From Vibrio crassostreae (GTDB lineage: Bacteria > Pseudomonadota > Gammaproteobacteria > Enterobacterales > Vibrionaceae), in the NCBI RefSeq assembly GCF_024347415.1, contig NZ_AP025476.1, positions 186,001 through 250,000 of the forward strand: a stretch of DNA of 64,000 bases. The letters are read 5' to 3'. This document shows, one piece after another, positions 8,750-18,064 of the stretch (the stretch's first letter is position 1; each line of letters begins with the position of its first letter). The translations under genes and the position numbers were made by a program. The notes below the pieces were generated by a model. The model had not been told where the DNA came from. It saw only the letters and a program-made list of their open reading frames with translations, and made no database searches.

Positions 8750-9568
8750 AATCCCATCACCGTGGATAAAGCTTTGTGAGCGACCATTGAATCCCTGGTC
8801 CATGTCTAAAGATGGCTTGTCAGTCTTAGGTTTACCTACAATTTTTGCAGGAACGCCAGCGACTGTTGTATGAGGTGGTACAGCTTGTAGAACTACAGAG
8901 CAAGAACCAATCTTCGCGCCTTCACCCACTTCAATGTTGCCAAGGATTTTAGCGCCGGCACCAATCATCACGCCTTCGCGGATCTTAGGGTGACGATCGC
9001 CGCCTTCTTTACCTGTACCACCAAGAGTCACGTCTTGAAGAATAGATACGTCGTTTTCGACTACTGCTGTTTCACCAATCACAATGCCAGTCGCGTGGTC
9101 GAGCATGATCGCTTTACCGATACGCGCAGCAGGGTGGATATCCACTTGGCAAGCGACTGAAATTTGATTTTGCAGATAGGTAGCAAGTGCGACTCGTCCT
9201 TGTTTCCATAGCCAGTTAGCCACCCGGTAACCTTGCAGAGCATGGTAGCCTTTCAGATAAAGCAGAGGCATCGAGTACATTTCGACCGCAGGATCTCGAT
9301 TTACCGTCGCACAGATATCACAAGCTGCCGCATCGATAATAGATTGATCCTGCTTAAACGCTTGTTCAACCACTTCACGCACAGCCATTGCTGGCATTGA
9401 AGCTGTCTTTAGCTTGTTGGCAAGGATATAACTTAATGCAGCGCCTAAGCTTTCGTGGTTGATAATGGTGGCATGGTAAAAACTCGCAAGCATAGGTTCT
9501 TGCTCTGACTGCTGTCGAGCTTCCTTCACAATGCATTGCCAAACTTTTTGTTGTTCACAGTGTTTCAT
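8747..9568 (-). CDS. cysE: Serine O-acetyltransferase
   Basis: A 273-residue left-handed beta-helix enzyme that makes O-acetylserine from serine and acetyl-CoA, the first step of cysteine synthesis. Residues 1-140 are the helical CysE N-domain. The hexapeptide-repeat domain follows, with DHATGIVIGETAVV carrying the catalytic Asp-His pair, then LGGTGKEGGDRHPKI, which binds CoA. The C-terminal tail ends MDQGFNGRSQSFIHGDGI; the final Ile is a CysE hallmark that docks into CysK. The start used is the ATG at 9568; an ATG four codons upstream is possible. It lies downstream of gpsA, the conserved gpsA-cysE order of enterics and vibrios. Confidence 0.93.
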   Translation of the reverse strand: MKHCEQQKVWQCIVKEARQQSEQEPMLASFYHATIINHESLGAALSYILANKLKTASMPAMAVREVVEQAFKQDQSIIDAAACDICATVNRDPAVEMYSMPLLYLKGYHALQGYRVANWLWKQGRVALATYLQNQISVACQVDIHPAARIGKAIMLDHATGIVIGETAVVENDVSILQDVTLGGTGKEGGDRHPKIREGVMIGAGAKILGNIEVGEGAKIGSCSVVLQAVPPHTTVAGVPAKIVGKPKTDKPSLDMDQGFNGRSQSFIHGDGI

Positions 9569-9589
9569 TTTACCATCCATTCCTTTAAA

Positions 9590-9736
9590 CCAGATACGCG
9601 TAGCGAGATGAGAGATGCGAAGAGCTTAGAAAAGCCAATTAGAGCAAACGAGATTCTAGAACTGAGGAAAAGCGAGTTGGAGACCTTTCTTTGGGTAGTT
9701 CGCATCTCGTTTACTCGAATCCCGTATCTGCTCTTA
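9590..9736. repeat. Repeat copies between gpsA and cysE
   Basis: One good copy of the 43-bp family (9698-9736, minus orientation) begins TAAGAGCAGATACGGGAT immediately after the TAG stop of gpsA. A degenerate copy in the opposite orientation (9590-9630, containing GATGCGAAGAGCTTA) lies just upstream of cysE. The stretch between them holds no gene. Confidence 0.75.
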
Positions 9737-10801
9737 CTATCTTTCTGACTTTTTGTCTCGAGCAAGTAAGTCTTGTGCTGCTAAGTGTGCATCTTTCCCT
9801 TGATACAGCACTTGATAAATTTGTTCAACAATTGGCATCTCGACGCCCATGCGTTCTGATAATAACCAAACTTCTTTGGTGTTGCGATAACCTTCGACAA
9901 CTTGGCCAATTTCTTCTTGAGCCGTGTCGACGTCTTTACCTGAGCCTAGCGCCAAACCAAAACGGCGATTTCGCGATTGGTTATCGGTACATGTTAGTAC
10001 TAGGTCGCCTAACCCTGCCATGCCCATGAAGGTTTCTGGTTGGGCACCCAGTGCAGCGCCTAAGCGACTCATTTCAGCTAAACCACGCGTGATAAGAGCA
10101 GTACGAGCATTGGCACCAAAACCAATACCATCCGACATGCCTGCTCCGATTGCGATAACGTTTTTAACCGCGCCGCCAAGTTGCATGCCAATGAAATCTG
10201 AGTTTGCGTACACACGGAATGTTTTGCCGCAGTGAATCTTCTCTTGTAGCTCTTCTAAGAAAGTCTCATCTGGTGACGCGACTGAAATTGCTGTCGGCAT
10301 ACCCATCGCAAGCTCTTTGGCAAAAGTAGGACCAGATAGAACAGCCAGTGAGTAACCATCACCAAGCACATCGTGCGCGACATCTTTAAGTAAACGACCG
10401 GTTTCTGGCTCTAAGCCTTTGGTTGCCCAGCAGATACGAGAGTTTGTCGTTAAGTGTGGTTTCAGGCTATTTAGAACGATACCAAACACGTGGCTAGGAA
10501 CAACAACGAGAAGATCGCGACTTGCCGTTACCGCTTTCTCGAGATCGGACTCGATAATCAGGCTTTCTGGGAAGTCGATATTCGGCAGAAACTCATTATT
10601 CGCACGCTCAGATTCAAGGCGAGCCATATGAACAGGGTCATGTCCCCAAAGGACAACGTTTGCACCGTTACGCGCTAAAGATATCGCTAAAGATGTCCCA
10701 TAAGAGCCTGCGCCAATGACTGTCATGGCGATGTCTTTGCCGTAAGCGCTGTCTTTACCGTAAGCGTCTGCCGTGTTAGTCGGGTGAGTTGTTTCTGTCA
10801 T
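9737..10801 (-). CDS. gpsA: Glycerol-3-phosphate dehydrogenase [NAD(P)+]
   Basis: The soluble enzyme that makes sn-glycerol-3-phosphate for phospholipids. After start correction it has 354 residues. The dinucleotide site [12 protein letters not shown] is near residues 28-39; [16 protein letters not shown] and the catalytic-Lys region [16 protein letters not shown] follow, then NSRNRRFG. The ATG at 10801 has AGGTGGA just upstream and is preferred; the longer frame to 10876 approaches the secB terminator hairpin. The N-terminus carries about 24 extra residues with a tandem AYGKD duplication, unlike the compact N-terminus usual for GpsA. Confidence 0.93.
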   Translation of the reverse strand: MTETTHPTNTADAYGKDSAYGKDIAMTVIGAGSYGTSLAISLARNGANVVLWGHDPVHMARLESERANNEFLPNIDFPESLIIESDLEKAVTASRDLLVVVPSHVFGIVLNSLKPHLTTNSRICWATKGLEPETGRLLKDVAHDVLGDGYSLAVLSGPTFAKELAMGMPTAISVASPDETFLEELQEKIHCGKTFRVYANSDFIGMQLGGAVKNVIAIGAGMSDGIGFGANARTALITRGLAEMSRLGAALGAQPETFMGMAGLGDLVLTCTDNQSRNRRFGLALGSGKDVDTAQEEIGQVVEGYRNTKEVWLLSERMGVEMPIVEQIYQVLYQGKDAHLAAQDLLARDKKSER

Positions 10802-10889
10802 GCTTCCACCTAAAAATAATGAGGGAAATCGAAGAGTTCTGGAAAAGCTTTCCACTAAAGTAAGAAGAACTACCAATCTTAGTACAGTG

Positions 10890-10929
10890 TAAAGAAAAAA
10901 TGCACATCGCAGAAGTTGCGATGTGCATT
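10890..10929 (-). terminator. Rho-independent terminator of secB
   Basis: A perfect 13-bp stem (AATGCACATCGCA at 10899-10911 with TGCGATGTGCATT at 10917-10929, 5-nt loop). On the minus strand it is followed by TTTTTTCTTT. It lies 51 bp after the secB stop and separates secB from gpsA transcription. Confidence 0.88.
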
Positions 10930-10979
10930 TAAAAGCTAACTAGCGTTTGAATCGTTAGAGTTAAGTTCTACTTTGAGAC

Positions 10980-11447
10980 TTAAGCCTGTTCGCCTTCAGC
11001 TTGCTGAGCTTGGTTCTGTAGGTAGTTCATGAACAAAGCATCAAAGTTTACTGGTGCTAGGTTCAGTTGTGGGAACGTACCTTTAACCACTAGGCTAGAA
11101 ATCGTTTCACGAGCGTATGGGAACAGGATGTTCGGGCAGAATGCACCTAGGCAATGAGCCAGTTGGCCAGCTTCCATTTCGCTAGCAGAGAAGATGCCGC
11201 CTTGTTGAACTTCACAAAGGAATGCTGTGTCTTCTGCGTTCTTAACTGTAACCGTTAGACGTAGGATTACTTCGTACACGCCTTGGCCAAGCTCACGGCT
11301 TTGAGTATCTAGGTCCAGTTTTACATCTGGGTTCCACTCTTTTTGAAACATGTCTGGAGAGTTTGGCGCTTCGAAAGATACGTCTTTTAGGAAGATACGT
11401 TGGATTGCGAAGTTTTGTTGTGCGTCTTGTTGTGCTGCTTCAGCCAT
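10980..11447 (-). CDS. secB: Protein-export chaperone SecB
   Basis: A 155-residue cytoplasmic tetrameric chaperone that holds preproteins unfolded and hands them to SecA. Typical features are [19 protein letters not shown] (13-31), the acidic SecA-binding surface, and [17 protein letters not shown] near 108-124. Length and sequence fit the family. It sits between the rhodanese gene and gpsA, as in enteric bacteria apart from the absent grxC. Confidence 0.96.
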   Translation of the reverse strand: MAEAAQQDAQQNFAIQRIFLKDVSFEAPNSPDMFQKEWNPDVKLDLDTQSRELGQGVYEVILRLTVTVKNAEDTAFLCEVQQGGIFSASEMEAGQLAHCLGAFCPNILFPYARETISSLVVKGTFPQLNLAPVNFDALFMNYLQNQAQQAEGEQA

Positions 11448-11472
11448 TTTCTTGTCCTTAAAAATTTAAATT

Positions 11473-11506
11473 AGGTTTTGTTCGTCATATTTGTCGGACA
11501 AAACCT
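11473..11506. terminator. Hairpin between yibN and secB
   Basis: AGGTTTTGTTCG (11473-11484) pairs with CGGACAAAACCT (11495-11506), with one G-T mismatch. On the minus strand it follows yibN and leads into an A/T-rich stretch ending TTTTTAAGGA before secB. It could be an attenuator or a processing site between the two genes. Confidence 0.45.
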
Positions 11507-11552
11507 TAAAGTCATATTCGTGTAATCAGGTCAGCTTACTTTTTGCTTTGAA

Positions 11553-11987
11553 CTACTTCTTACCTTTAACCAAAGGTAAGTTAGCTTCGCTCCAAGCCAC
11601 TAAGCCGCTTTTCAGTACGCTTACGTTTTCGAAACCTGCTTTAACCAGCAAGTTTGCGCTTTCTTGAGCCGTTTGACCTGTCTTGCATACTACGATGATT
11701 GGGTCTGCTTTGCGGCTTTCAAGGCTACCAAAGCTATTTGCTTTGATGTCTGACGGCAAAATGTGAACTGCGTCCGTAATATGGCCCTTTCTGAACTCAT
11801 CCTTAGTACGAATATCAACCACAACACCGTTTTCACGGTTAATCATGTGTGTGGTTTGTGCTGCCGTGATCTCTTTGTAGGCCGCGTTTGATGTCTTGAT
11901 AACGTTCGCAATGATGGCAACAACCAAGCCGATCCATACGATGGCTAAAATCATATTCTCTTGAACAAATGGAACTAACTCTTGCAT
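11553..11987 (-). CDS. yibN: Membrane-anchored rhodanese-like protein (YibN)
   Basis: A 144-residue protein with one N-terminal transmembrane segment (about 12-30, MILAIVWIGLVVAIIANVI) and a cytoplasmic rhodanese domain. The domain has VVDIRTKDEFRKGHI (56-70) and an active-site loop with Cys101 in VVCKTGQTA. The substrate is unknown. In E. coli the homologue lies in yibN-grxC-secB-gpsA-cysE, next to gpmM; here the large glycan block starts on the other side of this gene. Confidence 0.85.
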   Translation of the reverse strand: MQELVPFVQENMILAIVWIGLVVAIIANVIKTSNAAYKEITAAQTTHMINRENGVVVDIRTKDEFRKGHITDAVHILPSDIKANSFGSLESRKADPIIVVCKTGQTAQESANLLVKAGFENVSVLKSGLVAWSEANLPLVKGKK

Positions 11988-12351
11988 ATCTTGAACTCTT
12001 ATTCGTTATTGGGCGAAAAATTATAGGGTAGGAGTATAGCGAGAAAGAGTTGGAGAATACAGAGTTATGGTTTTTTGATCTCTAGCTGGGAAAGTGAGGT
12101 TTTCGTTACGGGGTTAGTACTTGCTCTTCGTCATTCACAGGTATATTCGATCCGTTTTCTACATGCTGGTATTGAGCTGTTTATATGCTCTATTCTGTGA
12201 TTCACATTGAAGCAATAAACGTTAGACCTTGGTTAACAAACTCTCGATCAAGAAGAAGTTTGAACTGGTTAAAATAGACTGACTTTGCTAACATCAATCT
12301 ATCAAAAATCGACCAAATCTGAGCTGTTTTTTCGTTAGAATTATCTGCTTT

Positions 12352-12381
12352 TAGGAGCTAGACCTAAGGGCGGTAGCATGT
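12352..12381 (+). promoter_or_regulatory. JUMPstart/ops element 1
   Basis: TAGGAGCTAGACCTAAGG followed by the ops core GGCGGTAGCATG (12369-12380), about 210 bp before fnlA copy 1. ops pauses RNA polymerase and recruits RfaH, which suppresses termination in long surface-polysaccharide operons. The 606-bp gap 11988-12593 is otherwise AT-rich leader with no gene; the promoter must lie upstream of ops but was not assigned. Confidence 0.9.
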
Positions 12382-12593
12382 GTTTTTTTGTAAGGCCTTT
12401 GGTGGCTAGCTTTTGAACGCGATGATTGTGACTTTCAAATATCAGCATTGTTAGAAATAGATTGTAACAGAGCAAAAAAAGAGAGAGTTGATGCTTTTCA
12501 CAACGTTCAACCTCAATCGTTTTATGTAGCTTTGTGCATTAGTGGGCGTAACAAGCAATTTAATTCCCAATCAACTTAGTTAAGTGAGAGAAA

Positions 12594-13631
12594 ATGTTTA
12601 CAGATAAAACTCTTCTGATAACAGGCGGCACCGGCTCTTTTGGGAACGCCGTCCTAGACCGATTTTTAGAAACAGATATTAAAGAAATTCGCATATTCTC
12701 AAGGGATGAAAAGAAACAGGATGATATGCGAAAAAAATACAATTCACCAAAATTGAAGTTTTATATCGGTGATGTACGCGATTATAACTCTATTTTGTCT
12801 GCTACACGTGGTGTTGATTTTGTTTACCATGCAGCAGCTTTAAAACAAGTCCCGTCTTGCGAGTTTCATCCGATGGAAGCTGTTAAGACCAATGTGTTGG
12901 GAACAGAAAATGTCCTAGAGGCATGTATAGCGAATGAAGTTTCACGTGTAGTTTGTCTTAGTACAGATAAAGCGGTTTACCCAATAAATGCTATGGGGAT
13001 TTCCAAAGCGATGATGGAAAAAGTAATCGTCGCTAAATCACGTAATGTAGATCCAGATAAAACAGTTATATCTACAACTCGCTACGGCAACGTTATGGCG
13101 TCTCGAGGCTCAGTTATTCCTTTATTCCTACGTCAAATAATGAATGGTGACGCGATCACTATTACTGATCCTAACATGACTCGTTTTATGATGACCCTAA
13201 ATGATGCTGTAGACCTTGTTTTACACGCATTTACCCATGGTATAAATGGCGATATTTTCGTTCAAAAAGCTCCGGCAGCGACTATCGATGTTTTAGTTCA
13301 AGCTCTGAAAATGATCACCTCAAAGCCTGAGCATGAAGTCAATGTTATTGGTACTCGTCACGGTGAAAAGTTATATGAGGCATTGTGTAGCCGTGAAGAA
13401 ATGTTTGTTGCTGAAGACCAAGGTGGATACTATCGTATTCCCTCTGATAATCGAGACTTAAATTACTCTCAATATGTTGAAGAGGGTGAACAAGATTTAA
13501 GTTTGATTGAAGATTATAACTCTCATAATACAGAGCGTTTAGATGTAGATGGCATGATTAAACTGCTTCATAAATTAGATTTCATCGCTGATATTGAAGC
13601 GGGAAGCGTGATTGTTCCAGAAGGTGTGTAA
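12594..13631 (+). CDS. fnlA: UDP-GlcNAc 4,6-dehydratase/5-epimerase FnlA, copy 1
   Basis: A 345-residue soluble SDR enzyme (FnlA/WbjB/CapE family), the first step from UDP-GlcNAc to UDP-N-acetyl-L-fucosamine. The NAD motif ITGGTGSFGNAVL is at 8-20 and the active-site region STDKAVYPINAMGISKAMMEK has the MGxxK form of these dehydratases in place of YxxxK. The ATG follows GAGAGAAA. It overlaps fnlB by one base (TAATG). About 95% of residues match the second copy at 47627, whereas the DNA differs at many third positions. Confidence 0.9.
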   Translation: MFTDKTLLITGGTGSFGNAVLDRFLETDIKEIRIFSRDEKKQDDMRKKYNSPKLKFYIGDVRDYNSILSATRGVDFVYHAAALKQVPSCEFHPMEAVKTNVLGTENVLEACIANEVSRVVCLSTDKAVYPINAMGISKAMMEKVIVAKSRNVDPDKTVISTTRYGNVMASRGSVIPLFLRQIMNGDAITITDPNMTRFMMTLNDAVDLVLHAFTHGINGDIFVQKAPAATIDVLVQALKMITSKPEHEVNVIGTRHGEKLYEALCSREEMFVAEDQGGYYRIPSDNRDLNYSQYVEEGEQDLSLIEDYNSHNTERLDVDGMIKLLHKLDFIADIEAGSVIVPEGV

Positions 13632-14734
13632 TGAAAATATTAGTCACAGGAGCTAATGGTTTTATTGGTAAAAATCTATGCTTTCAATTAGAAGAGCAAG
13701 GTTTTACTGATATTATTAAAATTGGTCGCAATGATTCGGTTGAGAAGCTAAACAACGCACTTGAGGAAGCCGATTTCATTTATCATTTGGCGGGAGTAAA
13801 TAGACCAAAAGTTGAAGAGGAGTTTAAGGAAGGAAACGCCGATTTAACAGCTCACATTGTAGAAAAGCTGAAAAGTATTAATCGTTCAACACCAATTCTT
13901 TTAACGTCTTCAACTCAGGCTGAATATTCTAATCCTTATGGTGAAAGTAAAGCGTTGGCTGAAGAGGTAGTGAATGAATATGCTAAGCAGTTAAAAGCTA
14001 AAGTGTATATTTATCGCTTACCGAATGTGTTCGGCAAGTGGTGCCGTCCAAATTACAATTCTGTTGTAGCAACTTTTTGTTATAACGTGGTGAACGACCT
14101 ACCAATTACCGTAAATGATCCAGAGGCTAAGGTGAACTTGGTTTATATTGATACGGTTTGCGATCATTTCATCCACCATTTAACTAATGATGAACCATGT
14201 GGCACACAAGCAATAAAGCCTATCTATCCAACGACTGTCGGTGAGATAGCTCAGGCGCTACAAGCGTTTAAAGAAAGCAAAGAATCACTAATTACGGAGA
14301 ATGTAGGTTCGGGTTTTAAACGAGCACTGTATTCAACATATATTAGTTATTACTCGCCTAAACAGTTCTCTTATAATGTACCTGCTTATACCGACCCTCG
14401 TGGAGCCTTTTGTGAGTTGTTAAAAACGAAAGATGCAGGTCAGTTTTCTTTCTTTACAGCGCACCCAGGAATAACACGTGGGGGGCACTATCACCATACT
14501 AAAAATGAGAAATTTTTGGTCATAAAAGGTGAGGCGCAATTTAGGTTTGAGAATATTCTTACTGGTGAACGTTATGAGCAGGATGTAACTGGTGATGACT
14601 TTACTGTCGTAGAGACAGTACCTGGTTGGAGTCACGATGTGACAAATGTTGGCGAGTCAGAGCTTATTGTAATGCTTTGGGCTAATGAAATATTTGATCG
14701 CAATAAACCCGATACGTTTACCAAGTTACTGTGA
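13631..14734 (+). CDS. fnlB: UDP-FucNAc pathway reductase/epimerase FnlB, copy 1
   Basis: A 367-residue two-domain protein of the FnlB/WbjC/CapF family. The N-terminal SDR domain (1-245) has LVTGANGFIGKNLCF (4-18) and SNPYGESKALAEE with the YxxxK dyad. The C-terminal cupin (about 250-367) includes HPGITRGGHYHHTKNEKF, with the His cluster that binds metal in CapF. It does the C3 epimerisation and C4 reduction in UDP-L-FucNAc synthesis. Confidence 0.9.
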   Translation: MKILVTGANGFIGKNLCFQLEEQGFTDIIKIGRNDSVEKLNNALEEADFIYHLAGVNRPKVEEEFKEGNADLTAHIVEKLKSINRSTPILLTSSTQAEYSNPYGESKALAEEVVNEYAKQLKAKVYIYRLPNVFGKWCRPNYNSVVATFCYNVVNDLPITVNDPEAKVNLVYIDTVCDHFIHHLTNDEPCGTQAIKPIYPTTVGEIAQALQAFKESKESLITENVGSGFKRALYSTYISYYSPKQFSYNVPAYTDPRGAFCELLKTKDAGQFSFFTAHPGITRGGHYHHTKNEKFLVIKGEAQFRFENILTGERYEQDVTGDDFTVVETVPGWSHDVTNVGESELIVMLWANEIFDRNKPDTFTKLL

Positions 14735-14748
14735 TTAGGAAGAGAACA

Positions 14749-15882
14749 ATGAAAAAGCTAAAAGTCATGTCAGTAGTAGGAACTCGCCCTGAAATCATTC
14801 GTTTGTCTCGAGTGCTGGCGAAACTAGATCAACATTGTGAGCATGTATTGGTACATACTGGTCAGAATTATGATTTCGAATTGAATGAAGTCTTCTTCAA
14901 TGACTTAGGCGTGCGAAAACCTGATTACTTTCTAAATGCCGCAGGTAAGAATGCTGCTGAAACAATCGGTCAAGTTATTATTAACGTAGATCAAGCGTTA
15001 GATGAAATCCAGCCTGATGCCATGTTGGTATTGGGGGATACTAATTCTTGTTTATCTGCGATTCCGGCAAAGCGTCGTAAAATACCAATATTCCATATGG
15101 AAGCCGGTAATCGTTGTTTTGACCAACGTGTTCCAGAGGAAACGAATCGTCGTATTGTTGATCACACTGCAGATATAAATTTGACATATAGTTCGATTGC
15201 TAGAGAGTATTTATTGGCTGAAGGTTTACCCGCTGATCGTGTAATTAAAACAGGTAGTCCAATGTTTGAAGTGCTGAATCATTATATGCCTCAGATTGAC
15301 GCATCGGATGTGCTATCACGTTTAGGGCTTCAGAAAGGTCAATTTTTTGTTGTAAGTGCTCATCGAGAGGAAAATGTTGATTCACCAAAGCAGTTGGCCA
15401 AATTAGCTGAAACACTTAACAACGTAGCAGCCCATTATGGGTTGCCTGTCATTGTTTCTACTCATCCGCGTACTCGCAATCGTATTGAGGCTCAGGGAAT
15501 TGAATTTAATGAAAATATTCAATTACTGAAGCCTTTGGGTTTCCATGACTATAATCACTTGCAGAAGAACTCTAAAGCCGTCTTATCAGATAGTGGTACG
15601 ATTAATGAGGAATCTTCGATTATGAACTTCCCAGCTCTGAACTTGAGAGAAGCTCATGAGAGGCCAGAGGGTATGGAAGAAGCATCCGTAATGATGGTCG
15701 GGCTGAGTGTAGAGCTAGTTATGCAAGCACTTGAAATTTTGGAATCTCAACCAAATGGTCAAGAACGTTTACTTCGCCCTGTTTACGATTATAGCATGCC
15801 TAACGTATCAGATAAGATGGTGAGAATTATACATTCTTATACTGATTATGTTAAACGAGTTGTTTGGAAACAGTTTTCCTGA
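14749..15882 (+). CDS. fnlC: UDP-N-acetyl-L-fucosamine 2-epimerase FnlC, copy 1
   Basis: A 377-residue enzyme of the non-hydrolysing UDP-GlcNAc 2-epimerase fold (WecB family; FnlC/WbjD/CapG), the last step to UDP-L-FucNAc. Motifs are SVVGTRPEIIRLSRV (7-21), HTGQNYD, LGDTNSCLSA, HMEAGNRCFDQRVPEETNR and LSDSGTINEESS. The ATG at 14749 has AGGAAGAG upstream and matches the start of the second copy; a GTG at 14731 overlapping the fnlB stop is less likely. Confidence 0.9.
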   Translation: MKKLKVMSVVGTRPEIIRLSRVLAKLDQHCEHVLVHTGQNYDFELNEVFFNDLGVRKPDYFLNAAGKNAAETIGQVIINVDQALDEIQPDAMLVLGDTNSCLSAIPAKRRKIPIFHMEAGNRCFDQRVPEETNRRIVDHTADINLTYSSIAREYLLAEGLPADRVIKTGSPMFEVLNHYMPQIDASDVLSRLGLQKGQFFVVSAHREENVDSPKQLAKLAETLNNVAAHYGLPVIVSTHPRTRNRIEAQGIEFNENIQLLKPLGFHDYNHLQKNSKAVLSDSGTINEESSIMNFPALNLREAHERPEGMEEASVMMVGLSVELVMQALEILESQPNGQERLLRPVYDYSMPNVSDKMVRIIHSYTDYVKRVVWKQFS

Positions 15883-15933
15883 GTTATAAAGGCTATGGTC
15901 TCTGTTGCAAAAGGGCTATAGCCAACTATCAGA

Positions 15934-17031
15934 ATGAGTATTATGGATTCTTATAAGCCTTGTGGAAGTAAAGTATTGCTAGTAACTACAGAGTTAGTTA
16001 GTACTGGGCCTAATCATGTTGTCTATAACCTACTAACAGAAATGGTTGCAGATAATGTTGATGTATGTGTTGTATCCTTGCGAACCAGTAGGGATATTGC
16101 ATTTGTAAATAAAATAGTTTCTCTTGGTGTCGATGTTTATCAATTAAAATCCAAGCTTCCTCTTATTCAATTAAATGAAATAATCAGGAAGATAAACCCT
16201 AGTGTAATTAATACCCATGGTATTAAGCCAGACTTATATGTTGGCTTATTAGGCCAATTAAATGATTTTAAACAGTTCTCAACCATTCATAATGTGCCTT
16301 ATGAAGACTATATTTATAGATATGGAAAGGTAATTGGGAACTTAATGATATATGGGCATAAAATCATATTCAATTCTCATAGGATTGGAAAAATTTGTGT
16401 TTCAAAGAATATAGAAAGACATTTAATCAATCGAGGGGCGAAATATACTTTTACAGTCTACAATGGTGTTGATAGTAAGGTATATAATATTGAAAAGCGC
16501 GATTCTAGTTCAGTAAAACGAGTTATATTTTGCGGCCAGTTAGTCGAGCTTAAAGACCCGAAAACTATTGTTGATATCGCAAAACGATTCCCCGAAGTTG
16601 AGTTTTCCCTTCTGGGGGATGGGCCATTAAAAAAGGTACTTTATAATGCCGCAACTAAAAATGTCACTTTTTATGGCACTGTAGACAACGTTCCTGAGCA
16701 TTTCTCCAACTCTGATATCCTTCTTATGCCTTCAAAAACTGAGGGCATGCCGATGGTTTTACTTGAGGGGCTATTCTGTGGGTTAGATGCTATAACAACA
16801 GATATTACTATTTTTAAAGAAATAGCAGATATTGAAGGAGTCAAAATACATCAGTATCAAAAAAATAACATTGAGTCTTTAGAAAGTGTCTTGAGAAAAG
16901 TACTATATAATAAAGTTAAAAAAACTGACTTAGAGGTGTTGGAAAGTACACTATCATCAAAAGCTATGTATGAAAGTTATATGAAGATATTTAATAAGAG
17001 AAATGATGAAAACAATATTTTTGACAGGTGA
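15934..17031 (+). CDS. GT4 glycosyltransferase, operon 1
   Basis: A 365-residue GT-B enzyme of family 4. The N-terminal half holds STGPNHVVYNLL (24-35), a glycine/asparagine acceptor loop typical of GT4. The C-terminal half has IFCGQLVELKDPKTI near 195-209, LLGDGPLKK, and the E-x7-E motif region SKTEGMPMVLLEGLF near 265-279. It adds a sugar to the lipid-linked O unit at the cytoplasmic face. It may be the FucNAc transferase because it directly follows fnlABC, but this is only a positional guess. The ribosome site is weak. Confidence 0.82.
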   Translation: MSIMDSYKPCGSKVLLVTTELVSTGPNHVVYNLLTEMVADNVDVCVVSLRTSRDIAFVNKIVSLGVDVYQLKSKLPLIQLNEIIRKINPSVINTHGIKPDLYVGLLGQLNDFKQFSTIHNVPYEDYIYRYGKVIGNLMIYGHKIIFNSHRIGKICVSKNIERHLINRGAKYTFTVYNGVDSKVYNIEKRDSSSVKRVIFCGQLVELKDPKTIVDIAKRFPEVEFSLLGDGPLKKVLYNAATKNVTFYGTVDNVPEHFSNSDILLMPSKTEGMPMVLLEGLFCGLDAITTDITIFKEIADIEGVKIHQYQKNNIESLESVLRKVLYNKVKKTDLEVLESTLSSKAMYESYMKIFNKRNDENNIFDR

Positions 17032-18064
17032 AAAAATAACTAACAACTCTGCGTCTATTATAAGACTAAAATATATAATTAACGGATTTGAGCAGTTTGG
17101 TAGAGTAACTGAGCTACATTCTTTATCGCTAAAGTATGATGGTAACTTTTTTTTAAAGTTACTATCTTTATTGTTAAGGTTTTTAAATACTATTTCAATA
17201 GCCTTTAAGTTATCAACTTGTGATGAGGTTTACTTTTATGGTCGGTATGGAGGGGGGTTAGTAATTTTAAGTCAAATACTTGGCAAGAAAATTATAATGG
17301 AAAGGACAGAATATCCTCAATCCATTTTAGAACCTAATAGTTCCAGACGAGTTAAAAGACTGGATAGGCTTTACATCAATGATCTTAAGAAGGCGGATCT
17401 ATTCGTTACATGCAGTCAAGCTTTGTATAAGTTCTATATATCAAACAATGAGTATAAGGCTAAGCTCGCTTTTGTTCCAATCATAGCTGGTACTATGAAA
17501 TCAGAACCTAATATTAATGCTCAAGAATTAAAATTTTCTTACTGTGGTTATATGGGAGGGAATAAAGATGGTGTAGATCTTTTAATCCAACAGTTTTCTC
17601 ATTTTCATCGCTTTCATCCTGAGTACAAATTGGAGCTCATTGGTTCAGGTCCAGAAAAAGATATCGTAAGATTGAAAAGTATTGTAGAGGAACTCAACTT
17701 GAGTGATTTTGTTGAGTTTAGAGGCAAGGTCAGTCATGATGAGGTTGAACGACTGATAAGTAGTGCTAAAATATTACTTTTGGCAAGACCAAGTAATTTG
17801 CAAGCAGAGGGTGGGTTTCCATCTAAGTTAGTTGACTATATGGGTACGGGGAATCCAGTAATTTGCACAAGAGTCGGCGAGATAGATTCTGTTTTCAATG
17901 AGCATGAACTGATATTTGTTGATACAGTAGAGCAGTTATCGGATAAGATCTTAGATGTTGTAGATAATTATAGCGAATATAAAAAAGTGGGCTTATCTGG
18001 GTATAAAGCGATTTATAAATATAGAACAGAAAGTATTGTTAGAGATATAATAGATGCTATCTAA
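17006..18064 (+). CDS. GT4 glycosyltransferase, operon 1
   Basis: A 352-residue GT-B protein starting at the second of two adjacent ATGs, 26 bp inside the previous gene. The acceptor half begins KTIFLTGEKITNNSASIIR. The donor half shows FSYCGYMGGNKDGVDLLI near 172-189, LELIGSGPEKD, and LLARPSNLQAEGGFPSKLVD near 260-279, where Glu fills the GT4 E-x7-E region. Coding DNA is strongly AT-rich, like the rest of the GT/flippase section and unlike the housekeeping flanks. The donor sugar is unknown. Confidence 0.78.
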   Translation: MKTIFLTGEKITNNSASIIRLKYIINGFEQFGRVTELHSLSLKYDGNFFLKLLSLLLRFLNTISIAFKLSTCDEVYFYGRYGGGLVILSQILGKKIIMERTEYPQSILEPNSSRRVKRLDRLYINDLKKADLFVTCSQALYKFYISNNEYKAKLAFVPIIAGTMKSEPNINAQELKFSYCGYMGGNKDGVDLLIQQFSHFHRFHPEYKLELIGSGPEKDIVRLKSIVEELNLSDFVEFRGKVSHDEVERLISSAKILLLARPSNLQAEGGFPSKLVDYMGTGNPVICTRVGEIDSVFNEHELIFVDTVEQLSDKILDVVDNYSEYKKVGLSGYKAIYKYRTESIVRDIIDAI